From positions 2,442,001 through 2,506,000 of the forward strand of contig NZ_CP092333.1 in assembly GCF_018595675.2 (NCBI RefSeq): a stretch of DNA of 64,000 bases, read 5' to 3'. Below are positions 35,689 through 44,801 of the stretch, piece by piece; positions within the stretch are counted from its first letter, which is position 1, and each line of letters opens with the position of its first letter. The notes beneath the pieces are model-generated. The model was not told where the DNA came from and searched no databases. It saw only the letters and a program-made list of their open reading frames with translations. This DNA comes from Flavihumibacter fluvii. GTDB lineage: Bacteria > Bacteroidota > Bacteroidia > Chitinophagales > Chitinophagaceae. Made by a program: the position numbers and the translations under genes.

Positions 35689-36974
35689 TATAAACTCCAA
35701 TAAACCCTTGATGAAATTTTGCCTTTATAAATTCCTTTCAGGTCAACCACCACACCATGGTCCCTGGTGATGCCGGCAAAGTAAGCATCGTCCAATTTGC
35801 AGTATGGTGCATGCGGTACAGTAATAATGACTGCATCATAATCCTTACCCGCATTACGGGTTAACTGCAGGCCATATTCCTCTTTCACTTCCGCATGTTC
35901 AGCATAAGGGTCTTCCACATCAACGTGGATGTTAAAGGCCAGCAGTTCTTCAACAGTATCTACAATTTTTGAGTTGCGTATATCACTTACGTTTTCCTTA
36001 AAGGTTACACCTTTTACCAGGACCCGTGGGTTATCAGAATTCCTTAATACATATTTAATGATCTTCCTGGCGAGGTATTTTGCCATATCATCGTTGATAT
36101 AGCGGCTGGCAGCGATTACCCTTGACTGGTAGCCCAATGAAGCTGCCTTATGTGTAAGGTAATACGGGTCAACACCAATACAATGGCCACCAACCAATCC
36201 AGGTTGAAACTTCAGGAAATTCCATTTCGTCCCTGCTGCTTCGATCACATCATAGGTATTGATACCCATGCGATCGAAAATCAGCGATAGTTCATTCATC
36301 AGGGCAATATTCATATCGCGCTGCGTATTCTCTACAATTTTACTTGCTTCTGCCACTTTGATGGAAGGTGCACGGTGTACGCCGGCGTCAACAACCAATT
36401 CATAGGTTTTAGCTATTTCCTCAGCGGCTTCTGCATCACTCCCGGAAGCAACTTTAACAACAGTCCTTAAGGTATTTTTTTTATCACCCGGATTAATCCT
36501 CTCCGGTGAATAGCCCAGTTTAAAATCATTGCCCAGTTTCAGTCCCGATACTTTTTCAAGGATGGGCAGGCAATCTTCCTCTGTACAACCCGGATAGGTA
36601 GTTGATTCATATACCACGTAATCACCTTGCTTCAACACCTTGCCAACAGTGGTAGATGAGCCTACAAGGGGTTTCAGGTCCGGTACATTATATTTATCAA
36701 CGGGGGTTGGAACAGCCACGATATAAAATTTTGCTGTACGCAACACTTCCAGGTCATCGGTAAATATAATATCACGGTCTTTGAATTCATCTGCAGACAC
36801 TTCTTTACTTGGATCGACGGCATTTCGCATCATTTCCACCCTGCGGGTGTTGATATCGAAACCAATCACCGATAATTTCTTCGCAAACTCAAGCGCAAGT
36901 GGTAAACCCACATACCCAAGGCCGATAACGGCCAGTTTTTCTTTTTTTTCAGTAAGGTCCTGGTAAATTTTCAT
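35688..36974 (-). CDS. UDP-sugar 6-dehydrogenase of the TviB/WbpA type
   Basis: 428 residues. Rossmann motif VIGLGYVGLPLALEFA, STTYPGCTEEDC (typical of TviB-like UDP-N-acetylhexosamine dehydrogenases), and catalytic Cys in LVGGHCIGVDPYYL. This subfamily oxidises UDP-GlcNAc or UDP-GalNAc to the uronic acid, unlike the UDP-glucose dehydrogenase two genes upstream. One-base overlaps on both sides show a tightly coupled operon. Product likely enters a surface polysaccharide. Confidence 0.86.
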   Translation of the reverse strand: MKIYQDLTEKKEKLAVIGLGYVGLPLALEFAKKLSVIGFDINTRRVEMMRNAVDPSKEVSADEFKDRDIIFTDDLEVLRTAKFYIVAVPTPVDKYNVPDLKPLVGSSTTVGKVLKQGDYVVYESTTYPGCTEEDCLPILEKVSGLKLGNDFKLGYSPERINPGDKKNTLRTVVKVASGSDAEAAEEIAKTYELVVDAGVHRAPSIKVAEASKIVENTQRDMNIALMNELSLIFDRMGINTYDVIEAAGTKWNFLKFQPGLVGGHCIGVDPYYLTHKAASLGYQSRVIAASRYINDDMAKYLARKIIKYVLRNSDNPRVLVKGVTFKENVSDIRNSKIVDTVEELLAFNIHVDVEDPYAEHAEVKEEYGLQLTRNAGKDYDAVIITVPHAPYCKLDDAYFAGITRDHGVVVDLKGIYKGKISSRVYWSL

Positions 36975-37957
36975 TAGTGTAAGCTTTTAAATTCCTTAGG
37001 TTGTTTATAGAGTTCTTCTTTGGGTAAGGATTTAAAATATTCATAGGTGATCTTCACACCTTCTGCCCTGCCGACTTTAGGTTCCCAGCCAAGCAGGTTT
37101 TTAGCCCTTGTAATATCTGGTTTCCTTTGCTTTGGGTCATCTGTTGGCAAAGGTTTATAGATTATTTTCTGGGTGGTTCCCGTGAGTTTGATAATTTCTT
37201 CAGCGAATTCCTTCAGGGTAATTTCATCGGGGTTACCAATATTGACAGGTTGCGTGTAATCACTTAACAATAACCGGTAGATACCCTCTACCAGGTCATC
37301 TACATAGCAAAATGAACGGGTTTGAGAACCATCCCCAAAAACCGTGAGGTCTTCGCCCCGTAAAGCCTGGCCAATAAAAGCAGGCAATGCCCGGCCATCG
37401 TTCAACCGCATCCGCGGACCATAGGTATTAAAGATACGGATGATACGTGTTTCCAACTGGTGGAAGGTATGGTATGCCATAGTGATCGACTCCATGAACC
37501 TTTTTGATTCATCATACACACCACGGGGGCCTACCGGGTTTACATTTCCCCAGTAATCTTCAGTTTGGGGATGAACCAATGGATCACCATATACTTCAGA
37601 AGTTGAGGCCACCAGCATCCTTGCATTCTTGGCTTTGGCCAATCCCAGGCAATTATGGGTGCCTAATGCACCCACTTTAAGCGTTTGGATAGGTATTTTC
37701 AGGTAATCGATCGGACTGGCAGGAGAGGCAAAATGCAGGATATAATCCAATTCCCCGGGAACATGGATGAATTTGGTCACATCATGGTGGTAGAATTCAA
37801 ATTGTTCCAGTTTGAACAGGTGTTCGATATTCCGTAGGTCACCCGTGATCAGGTTATCCATCCCAATTACCTGGAATCCCTCCTTAATGAAACGATCGCA
37901 CAAATGTGATCCCAGAAAACCTGCGGCACCCGTGATCAAAACTCTTTTTGCAGCCAT
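36974..37957 (-). CDS. UDP-glucuronate decarboxylase (UDP-xylose synthase)
   Basis: 327 residues, extended [45 protein letters not shown] and [18 protein letters not shown] and the [12 protein letters not shown] stretch are hallmarks of UXS proteins. Decarboxylates UDP-glucuronate, the product of the neighbouring Ugd, to UDP-xylose. It overlaps the next gene by one base and lies 3 bases after ugd. Confidence 0.92.
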   Translation of the reverse strand: MAAKRVLITGAAGFLGSHLCDRFIKEGFQVIGMDNLITGDLRNIEHLFKLEQFEFYHHDVTKFIHVPGELDYILHFASPASPIDYLKIPIQTLKVGALGTHNCLGLAKAKNARMLVASTSEVYGDPLVHPQTEDYWGNVNPVGPRGVYDESKRFMESITMAYHTFHQLETRIIRIFNTYGPRMRLNDGRALPAFIGQALRGEDLTVFGDGSQTRSFCYVDDLVEGIYRLLLSDYTQPVNIGNPDEITLKEFAEEIIKLTGTTQKIIYKPLPTDDPKQRKPDITRAKNLLGWEPKVGRAEGVKITYEYFKSLPKEELYKQPKEFKSLH

Positions 37958-37960
37958 GAA

Positions 37961-39283
37961 TTAATTATTATTTGGTATTACTGGTTTACGGCCAATACTT
38001 TCATAATGAAAGCCCAGGTTAGCAATTGCATTTATATCAAACAGGTTTCTGCCATCAAATATTGTTTTAGCTTTCAGCAGCGTGACAATTTTAAGGAAAT
38101 CAGGTGTCCTGAATTCGTTCCATTCGGTGGCAATAATGAGGGCATCGGCATCTTGCAAGGCATCGTACTGGTTGTCTGAAAACCTGATCTTTTCACCGTA
38201 CACCTGTTGGACATTCTTCATCGCTTCAGGGTCAAATGCGGTTACAGTGGCACCTGCGGCGAGCAATTCGTCGATCAGGTAAAGCGCCGGGGCTTCCCGT
38301 ATATCATCCGTATTGGGCTTAAAAGCCAGGCCCCATAAGGCAAAGTGCCGGCCTTGTAAATTACCCTTGTAATAGCTTTTAATTTTTGTAAAGAGGTGTG
38401 ATTTCTGCCTTTCATTCACATTCATCACGGCAGCAAGGATCTGGAATTCATAATCAGCTTCACTGGATGATTTGGCCAGGGCCTGGACATCTTTCGGAAA
38501 ACAACTGCCACCATAACCGATGCCGGGAAATAAAAACCTTTTGCCAATCCTGTCATCGCTGCCAATACCCAGCCGCACCATATCCACGTCAGCATTCAGC
38601 CGCTCACATAATTGTGCGATCTCATTCATGAAAGAGATCTTTGTGGCCAGGAATGAATTGGCTGCATATTTGGTCAGTTCTGCTGAACGTTCATCCATAT
38701 AAATGACCGGGTTACCGGAACGAACGAACGGGGAATACAGTTCGCCCATCAGTTTGCGGCCCCGTTGTGAGTCTGTCCCGATTACCACCCTGTCGGGTTT
38801 CATGAAATCCTCTACAGCTACACCTTCACGCAAAAATTCCGGATTGGATACCACGTCAAATTCGCCGGAATAATTTTTTGCAACGGCCTGGCGAACCTTT
38901 TCTGCAGTACCCACTGGGACTGTACTTTTATCTACGAGGACCTTGTAATCGGTCATCAGTTTTCCGATGTCTTCGGCAACACCCAATACATATTTTAAAT
39001 CTGCTGAGCCATCCTCCCCGGGAGGTGTGGGTAAAGCAAGGAAAATGATTTGGGCTTCCTTAATTCCATCAGCCAGGTTGGTTGTAAATTTCAACCGGCC
39101 TTCTTTTAAATTCCTGAGGAAAAGCTTCTCTAATCCGGGTTCATAAATGGTAATTTCACCACTGGTCAGCATATCAACTTTACGGCGATCAATGTCAACA
39201 CAGATCACATCATTTCCTGTTTCAGCAAAACAGGTTCCGGTAACAAGTCCAACATACCCGGTTCCAACTACAGCAATTTTCAT
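37961..39283 (-). CDS. ugd: UDP-glucose 6-dehydrogenase
   Basis: 440 residues. NAD-binding GTGYVGLVTGTCFAETG, VDKSTVPVGTAEKV, SNPEFLREGVAVEDFMKPDRVV, catalytic Cys in GIGYGGSCFPKDV, and C-terminal LWGLAFKPNTDDIREAP. The classic Ugd blocks, distinct from the TviB-type enzyme downstream. Makes UDP-glucuronate, the substrate of the following decarboxylase. Confidence 0.96.
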   Translation of the reverse strand: MKIAVVGTGYVGLVTGTCFAETGNDVICVDIDRRKVDMLTSGEITIYEPGLEKLFLRNLKEGRLKFTTNLADGIKEAQIIFLALPTPPGEDGSADLKYVLGVAEDIGKLMTDYKVLVDKSTVPVGTAEKVRQAVAKNYSGEFDVVSNPEFLREGVAVEDFMKPDRVVIGTDSQRGRKLMGELYSPFVRSGNPVIYMDERSAELTKYAANSFLATKISFMNEIAQLCERLNADVDMVRLGIGSDDRIGKRFLFPGIGYGGSCFPKDVQALAKSSSEADYEFQILAAVMNVNERQKSHLFTKIKSYYKGNLQGRHFALWGLAFKPNTDDIREAPALYLIDELLAAGATVTAFDPEAMKNVQQVYGEKIRFSDNQYDALQDADALIIATEWNEFRTPDFLKIVTLLKAKTIFDGRNLFDINAIANLGFHYESIGRKPVIPNNN

Positions 39284-39309
39284 GAGTTCTAGAAATTTGA
39301 TAAGGTGTA

Positions 39310-40437
39310 TTATTTGATAAATTCAAGCACTTTGGAACAGATATACGTCAATTGTTCCTGGCTTAGCTCAGTATGCATAGGCAATGAAATCACCCGCTTT
39401 GTCAACCAGTCAGTAACGGGCAAAATATAGTCCGCTGCACCCGAAGCCGCAAACATTTTCTGGCGGTGCGCAGGCACAGGATAATAAATCATGGAAGGCA
39501 CCTGTTGTTCAGCCAGGAAAGCATTCAGCGCATCGCGGTCAACGCCCTCCAGTTGCAGCGTGTACTGGTGAAAAACATGTTTGTTGTTTGGTGCCCTGAA
39601 TGGAACCGTGATCTTTGGCTGGCCGGCAAAAGCCTGGTCATAAAAATCAGCAGCTTTCCTTCGTGCATCTATATATTGGTCAAGCCTGGGCAATTTTATA
39701 TTCAGGACCGCAGCCTGGATGCTATCGAGGCGGCTGTTGCAGCCTACAATATCATGGTAGTACCGAACGCTCTGGCCATGGTTGGCAATCTTCCTGATCT
39801 TGTCAGCCAGGGCGTCATCATTCGTACAAATTGCACCGCCATCACCATAACAACCCAGGTTTTTAGACGGGAAAAATGAGGTGCAGCCAATGGTGCCGAT
39901 CGTACCGGTTTTTTGTTTATGGCCATCACTAAAATAAAAGTCACTGCCAATGGCCTGGGCATTATCTTCAATAACAGCCAGCCTGTATTTGTCTGCTATT
40001 GCCATGATCGCTTCCATATCAGCGGCCTGGCCGTATAAGTGCACGGGAACAATGGCCTTTGTTTTTGGCGTTATCGCTCTTTCAATAGCTGCCGGATCTA
40101 TGCAAAATGTCTTTGGATCGACATCAACAAAAACCGGTTTCAGTTTAAGTAAAGCCACCACTTCTGTTGTGGCTATATACGTAAAGGAAGGCGTGATCAC
40201 CTCGTCACCCGGTTGCAGGTCAAGGGACATCATAGCGATCTGGAGGGCATCTGTACCATTGGCACAGGGGATCACGTGTTTTGCGGAAAGGTACCCTGCT
40301 AAAGCAGCACTGAAATCCTGTACGGCCTTACCATTGATGAAGGAAGCGGTATCAATCACTTCATGGATCGCAGCATCAACTTCCTGCTTAATATGCTGGT
40401 ACTGCTGCTTCAGGTCTACCATTTGAATGGGCTGCAT
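39310..40437 (-). CDS. DegT/DnrJ/EryC1/StrS-family sugar aminotransferase
   Basis: 375 residues from the ATG at 40435-40437 (MQPIQMVDLKQQYQHIK); the frame continues upstream through the promoter, so a longer start is unlikely. PLP-binding Lys in CTSFFPSKNLGCYGDGG; IEDNAQAIGS carries the Asp that holds the ring nitrogen. Members transfer an amino group to keto-sugar nucleotides such as UDP-4-keto or 3-keto sugars. First gene of the seven-gene sugar operon. The exact substrate is not readable. Confidence 0.9.
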   Translation of the reverse strand: MQPIQMVDLKQQYQHIKQEVDAAIHEVIDTASFINGKAVQDFSAALAGYLSAKHVIPCANGTDALQIAMMSLDLQPGDEVITPSFTYIATTEVVALLKLKPVFVDVDPKTFCIDPAAIERAITPKTKAIVPVHLYGQAADMEAIMAIADKYRLAVIEDNAQAIGSDFYFSDGHKQKTGTIGTIGCTSFFPSKNLGCYGDGGAICTNDDALADKIRKIANHGQSVRYYHDIVGCNSRLDSIQAAVLNIKLPRLDQYIDARRKAADFYDQAFAGQPKITVPFRAPNNKHVFHQYTLQLEGVDRDALNAFLAEQQVPSMIYYPVPAHRQKMFAASGAADYILPVTDWLTKRVISLPMHTELSQEQLTYICSKVLEFIK

Positions 40438-40464
40438 AATTCTTCGCTTCTTTTTAAATGCGCA

Positions 40465-40472
40465 CAAAAATA
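40465..40472 (-). promoter_or_regulatory. Candidate promoter of the nucleotide-sugar operon
   Basis: TATTTTTG on the minus strand, 28 bases before the aminotransferase ATG; no -33 element is obvious. Confidence 0.45.
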
Positions 40473-40503
40473 GCAAAATATAGGTAGGGTGAAAGTTTGA
40501 ATT

Positions 40504-40511
40504 TAGTTTTG
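40504..40511 (+). promoter_or_regulatory. Candidate waaA promoter
   Basis: TAGTTTTG fits TAnnTTTG and lies 23 bases before the GTG start of waaA. Together with the element at 40465-40472 it makes a divergent promoter region. Confidence 0.45.
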
Positions 40512-40534
40512 TAGTCCATAAACAACCTGCTGAC

Positions 40535-41803
40535 GTGAGTCTATTACTATATAATCTCTTTCTTTTCATCTATCAAATAGCCCTGCAACTGGCCGCTTTT
40601 TTTAATCCCAAAGCCCGTTTATGGGTTAGTGGCAGGAAGAACTGGGCGGAATCGCTCAAATCCGCCATGGGTGACAAGAAAACCCCGCTGGTATGGATGC
40701 ATTGTGCTTCCCTGGGTGAGTTTGAACAGGGGCGCCCTTTACTGGAATTCATCCGCAGTCATTACCCCAATTACCGGATCCTGGTCAGTTTTTTTTCACC
40801 TTCCGGGTATGAGATCAGGAAAAACTATGCCGGTGCCGATATAGTCTGCTATTTACCCCTCGATGGAGCTAAGACGGCTAAAAAGTTTATAGACCTGGTA
40901 CAACCCGACCTGGTTTTATGGGTCCGTTACGAGTTTTGGTACCATTACTTAAGCCAGCTGAGAGCCAGGAACATCCCCGTGTTGCTGATTTCCGGTTTAT
41001 TCAGGGGTACTGAACCCTTCTTTCGCTGGTATGGCAAATTACACCGGTATATGATCCGTTGCTTTACTATGGCATTTGTACAAAACAGCGATTCAGCTGA
41101 TCAACTGGCAAAAATTGGCTATACTACGGTTATCGTCAGTGGCGACACCCGCTACGACAGGGTCTCCGCTATCGCAGCACAGTTTGAACCGCTACCAGCC
41201 ATCGAAAAATTCGTCACCGGGCACCTGGTACTTGTGGCCGGAAGCACCTGGCCGGAAGATGAAGAAGAACTAGATCATTTTGCCAACACCCATCCGGATA
41301 TCCGGTTTATTATTGCACCCCACGAAATTGGCGAAGCACACCTGAAGGAAATTGAAAATCTTTTTAAATCCAATATCCGCTATTCAAAATGGGTGAATAC
41401 AGAACCGGCCAACCATGACCTGGCAAATCCGCCAAACGTGCTGATCATCGATAATATCGGCATGTTATCCAGGCTGTACCATTATGCCACGATCGCCTAC
41501 ATTGGTGGTGGTTTTGGGGAGGACGGCCTGCATAATATCCTGGAAGCTGCGGTATATGGGGTTCCTGTGGTTCACGGTCCTGTGTATGGGAAATTCCCGG
41601 AGGCGATAGCACTCATTGAGGAAGGCGGTTCCTTTGCGGTGGATAATGCCCTGATGCTGGAAGAAGAATGCACCGGGTTATTTAAGAAGGGGGAAACCTA
41701 TCAAAAGGCTGCCGCAGCAGCTGCGGCTTTTGTACAAAAGAGAAAAGGGGCTACTGCAACCATCACCCGTTATATTCAGGCGAATCGTCTTCTGACGATT
41801 TGA
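40535..41803 (+). CDS. waaA: 3-deoxy-D-manno-octulosonic acid (Kdo) transferase
   Basis: 422 residues from a GTG start at 40535, chosen because the first residues form the usual membrane anchor (LLLYNLFLFIYQIALQLAAFF) and the promoter lies just upstream. GT-B fold with WMHCASLGEFEQGRPLLE (conserved Glu for catalysis), RYEFWYHYL, AGSTWPEDEE, FIIAPHEIGEAH and YIGGGFGEDGLHNILEAA. Adds Kdo to lipid A at the inner membrane. Divergent from the sugar operon, all in line with envelope polysaccharide synthesis. Confidence 0.93.
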   Translation: MSLLLYNLFLFIYQIALQLAAFFNPKARLWVSGRKNWAESLKSAMGDKKTPLVWMHCASLGEFEQGRPLLEFIRSHYPNYRILVSFFSPSGYEIRKNYAGADIVCYLPLDGAKTAKKFIDLVQPDLVLWVRYEFWYHYLSQLRARNIPVLLISGLFRGTEPFFRWYGKLHRYMIRCFTMAFVQNSDSADQLAKIGYTTVIVSGDTRYDRVSAIAAQFEPLPAIEKFVTGHLVLVAGSTWPEDEEELDHFANTHPDIRFIIAPHEIGEAHLKEIENLFKSNIRYSKWVNTEPANHDLANPPNVLIIDNIGMLSRLYHYATIAYIGGGFGEDGLHNILEAAVYGVPVVHGPVYGKFPEAIALIEEGGSFAVDNALMLEEECTGLFKKGETYQKAAAAAAAFVQKRKGATATITRYIQANRLLTI

Positions 41804-42525
41804 CAAAAGTGGCGGACCACATCTTTTGATTCATCCCAGGCCAGCTTTAACTTCAGCTCCCTTTCCATCCAGAATTCAGCTTCCTGCAAAATATTAAAGG
41901 AATTAATGGTCTTGATGCTTCTTTCATACATCACTTCATCCCCCCTGAATAATTCGTTCACAAATACGAAGCGGTCATTCACGCCGATCGCTTTCTTCAG
42001 GTCGCGTACAGGCTCACGGGTAAGCGTATCCCCCAATTCAATGGCAGATTGTTTCAATTTTTCATTCAGGGATGCGCCAACCTGGGTATTGATCACCTCA
42101 TTGATCTCCCTGATGTCTTTTTGGTGCGCCAGCGTGGGAATCTGTTGCATCAGGTTATGGAGCCAATCCGTTTGGGGCCTGGCAATTTCAGGCTCAGCCT
42201 GCTGAACTGGTTCTTGCTGCTGCACCGGTTCAAGGGGGGCTTTTTCTTCAGGTACTGAAAGGTCGGCTTTTACAGGAAGTGGCTCAGCGGGAAGGGATGA
42301 TGCTGTCTGGCGGTTGGAATGAGGCATTACAACCGCAACTTTTGTACTGGCACTGCGATTGGAAAAAGGCTGGAATTGCGAGGACAACTCAGCTTCGAGC
42401 AACTGAACCGTAAGCAGGAGTGATGGGGCATCAGCCTGCTGATTTAGTTGTTCCTGCAACTTATTAATCAGTGCTTTTACTCTTTCCATACGATATGGTA
42501 CTTTTGGGTTAGTATTGGATTTCAT
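41776..42525 (-). CDS. Conserved hypothetical protein with Pro/Glu/Gln-rich middle
   Basis: 249 residues, no signal peptide or membrane helix. An N-terminal helical part (MERVKALINKLQEQLNQQAD), a low-complexity linker of about residues 85-115 rich in P, E, Q and V, and a conserved-looking C-terminal helical part (DLKKAIGVNDRFVFVNELFRGDEVMYERSIKTIN) of a kind I have seen in Bacteroidota proteins without known function. The last 28 bases overlap the end of the convergent waaA gene. Divergent from tdk. Confidence 0.72.
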   Translation of the reverse strand: MKSNTNPKVPYRMERVKALINKLQEQLNQQADAPSLLLTVQLLEAELSSQFQPFSNRSASTKVAVVMPHSNRQTASSLPAEPLPVKADLSVPEEKAPLEPVQQQEPVQQAEPEIARPQTDWLHNLMQQIPTLAHQKDIREINEVINTQVGASLNEKLKQSAIELGDTLTREPVRDLKKAIGVNDRFVFVNELFRGDEVMYERSIKTINSFNILQEAEFWMERELKLKLAWDESKDVVRHFCQIVRRRFA

Positions 42526-42580
42526 AAAGTTATAATAAAAACCAACGAAAAAACGGTTTCTCTCAGACTACCAATTATTT

Positions 42581-43162
42581 ATGTTTATAGAACCAAATCT
42601 TAGTGGCGGCCGTAGGGGTTGGATAGAGGTTATTTGCGGTTCGATGTTTTCAGGTAAAACCGAGGAATTGATCCGGCGCCTGAAAAGGGCAAAAATCGCT
42701 AACCTAAAAGTGGAAATATTTAAGCCTTCAGTAGATACACGCTACGACGACCAAAATATTGTGTCCCACGACGAAAAAGCCATTTTATCTACGCCGGTGG
42801 ACAATTCACAGACCATTTTGCTGATGGCCAGTGACGTTGACGTGGTTGGCATTGATGAAGCCCAGTTTTTTGATGACCAGCTGCCTGCAGTTTGTGAAGA
42901 ACTCGCCAAACAGGGCATCAGGGTCATTGTAGCCGGACTGGATATGGACTACCTCGGCAAACCGTTTGGACAAATGCCCTTTTTGCTGGCCAAGGCAGAT
43001 TATATCACCAAGTTGCATGCCATTTGCGTAAAATGTGGAAATATTGCCAGTTATAGTTTTCGTAAAGCTTTGCTGGAAGGCCAGGTCTTACTGGGTGAAA
43101 CAGATGCTTATGAACCCAGGTGCAGGACCTGCTATCATGAAAAAGAACAGTCATTAATTTAA
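42581..43162 (+). CDS. tdk: Thymidine kinase
   Basis: 193 residues of the type II (bacterial/human TK1) family. P-loop [26 protein letters not shown] (catalytic Glu region), [16 protein letters not shown], and a zinc site built by CVKCG and CRTCYHE. Phosphorylates thymidine for salvage. The upstream gene is divergent; ccmB begins four bases after the stop. Confidence 0.96.
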   Translation: MFIEPNLSGGRRGWIEVICGSMFSGKTEELIRRLKRAKIANLKVEIFKPSVDTRYDDQNIVSHDEKAILSTPVDNSQTILLMASDVDVVGIDEAQFFDDQLPAVCEELAKQGIRVIVAGLDMDYLGKPFGQMPFLLAKADYITKLHAICVKCGNIASYSFRKALLEGQVLLGETDAYEPRCRTCYHEKEQSLI

Positions 43163-43166
43163 TGCC

Positions 43167-43817
43167 TTGAAATACATCCTCGCTTTATTTAAAAAAGACC
43201 TTCTGCTGGAATTCCGCCAGCAGTATACGTTTTATGGAATAGTATTATATGTGGCCAGTACTATTTTCGTCTTATACCTGGCCATGGGGCAACCGGAAGA
43301 CCAGGTTTGGAACGGCCTTTTCTGGATGATCCAGTTATTTGTTTGTGTGAATGCCGTAGCAAAATCTTTCCTGCAGGAAAGCCGGGGCAGGTTATTATAT
43401 TTTTATTCGATTGCCGGGGCGCGGGACTTTATCCTGTCCAAATTACTCTTTAATGCACTTTTGATGGCCCTGCTGAGCGTGGTCAGCTGGCTCCTCTTCA
43501 GTGTCTTATTAGGAAATCCGGTACAGAATGGCTGGCGATTTATGGGAGTTGCTGTATTTGGAGGACTGGGCCTCAGCCTCGTTTTTACCTTTTTATCGGC
43601 CATTGCTGCCAGGGCCCAGCAAAATGCCGCCCTAATGGCCATCCTGGGTTTCCCGCTGATCATTCCACAGTTATTACTGATGATGAAACTCGCCAATACA
43701 GCATTCAGTTCTGTAATCCAGGAGAGCCTGGCACAAATTGTACTATTATTGGCAGGCCTCGACCTGATGGTTGTAGCACTCGCCGTCATTTTATTCCCCT
43801 TCCTCTGGAAAGACTGA
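43167..43817 (+). CDS. ccmB: Heme exporter protein B
   Basis: 216 residues from a TTG start at 43167 (next to the tdk stop). About six membrane helices; KKDLLLEFRQQYTFYGIVLYVAST at the start and FLQESRGRLLYFYSIAGA match CcmB. With CcmC and CcmD it forms the membrane part of the heme delivery system for cytochrome c maturation (system I). The ATPase CcmA is not in the window. The diheme cytochrome at 28879 would be a client of such a system. Confidence 0.88.
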   Translation: MKYILALFKKDLLLEFRQQYTFYGIVLYVASTIFVLYLAMGQPEDQVWNGLFWMIQLFVCVNAVAKSFLQESRGRLLYFYSIAGARDFILSKLLFNALLMALLSVVSWLLFSVLLGNPVQNGWRFMGVAVFGGLGLSLVFTFLSAIAARAQQNAALMAILGFPLIIPQLLLMMKLANTAFSSVIQESLAQIVLLLAGLDLMVVALAVILFPFLWKD

Positions 43818-43834
43818 AACCAACCCAAAAACCC

Positions 43835-43842
43835 TAATTTTG
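43835..43842 (+). promoter_or_regulatory. Candidate promoter between ccmB and ccmC
   Basis: TAATTTTG fits TAnnTTTG, 26 bases before the ccmC ATG; no -33 element seen. It may give extra expression of ccmC-ccmD. Confidence 0.35.
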
Positions 43843-43860
43843 CCCCACTTATTTCAACCT

Positions 43861-44529
43861 ATGCGACTTACCTGGTGGAAAATACTTTGTATCGTTTTGT
43901 TATTGATTGTATCCACCGCGGGTTTCCTCGGGGGTGTTCCGGCAAAACCCATTTTAAATGAGACCATCCGAAACCTGTATTTCCATGTGGCAATGTGGTT
44001 TGGCATGATGATCTTTTTTTCTGTTTCCGTAGTTAATTCCGTCAAATACCTGCGAACCGGGAATATGAAGTATGATGGTTATTCTGTCGAATATGCCAAT
44101 ACCGGGATTCTCTTCGGCCTGCTTGGACTGGTTACCGGGATGATTTGGGCAAAATACACCTGGGGTAAAGCCTGGAGTAATGATCCCAAGCAAATTGGGG
44201 CAGCCATAGCGATACTGATTTATTTCGCTTACCTGGTACTGCGCAATTCCATGATTGACATGGATAAAAGGGCTCGTATCAGTGCTGTCTACAACATATT
44301 TGCTTTTGCGATGTTATTTCCGACCATCTGGATCATTCCCCGACTGGTGGAAAGCCTGCATCCGGGTGGTATGGGTAACCCGGCCCTGAATTATAATGAT
44401 ATTGATGCGAGGATGCGAATGCTTTTTTATCCTGCTGCTGTTCCCGGTTGGACCCTATTGGGTGTTTGGATAACCACCCTCAGGATACGGCTCAAAATTC
44501 TTGAAGAACAAAAAATGAATAATGCGTAA
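43861..44529 (+). CDS. ccmC: Cytochrome c biogenesis heme protein CcmC
   Basis: 222 residues from the ATG at 43861 (MRLTWWKILCIVLLLIVS); a TTG seven codons upstream lies in the promoter element. Six membrane helices and the family's tryptophan-rich heme loop as GMIWAKYTWGKAWSNDPKQ, with His in RNLYFHVAMWF and near ESLHPGGMGNP. It presents heme to CcmE. Its end overlaps ccmD by 8 bases. Confidence 0.92.
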   Translation: MRLTWWKILCIVLLLIVSTAGFLGGVPAKPILNETIRNLYFHVAMWFGMMIFFSVSVVNSVKYLRTGNMKYDGYSVEYANTGILFGLLGLVTGMIWAKYTWGKAWSNDPKQIGAAIAILIYFAYLVLRNSMIDMDKRARISAVYNIFAFAMLFPTIWIIPRLVESLHPGGMGNPALNYNDIDARMRMLFYPAAVPGWTLLGVWITTLRIRLKILEEQKMNNA

Positions 44530-44749
44530 AACTATTGCTGCATCAGGCCTGGTGTGCCTATTCCTATTAGTAAGTGTATCTGTTTGGGCGCAGGAAACAA
44601 TGCCCGATGAACCAGTTCAAATGGCGGATGGAATGCACTCCAGCGGGAAGATCTATGTGGTCGTTGCAGTAGTTATCACCATACTTGCCGGCCTTTTCGC
44701 CTATCTCATTAACCTCGATAAAAAAATCAGCAGGTTAGAGAAAAAATAA
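44522..44749 (+). CDS. ccmD: CcmD-like small membrane protein
   Basis: 75 residues: a signal-like start ([23 protein letters not shown]) and a single C-terminal membrane helix ([20 protein letters not shown]) followed by a charged tail KKISRLEKK. The size and place right after ccmC fit CcmD, which helps release the CcmE-heme complex. The leader peptide is unusual for CcmD of Proteobacteria but fits Bacteroidota forms. Confidence 0.78.
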   Translation: MRKTIAASGLVCLFLLVSVSVWAQETMPDEPVQMADGMHSSGKIYVVVAVVITILAGLFAYLINLDKKISRLEKK

Positions 44750-44801
44750 GTTCCGCGATTGCTTAAACACATATAAAAAAAACCTTTCAAAAACGCACAA
44801 C

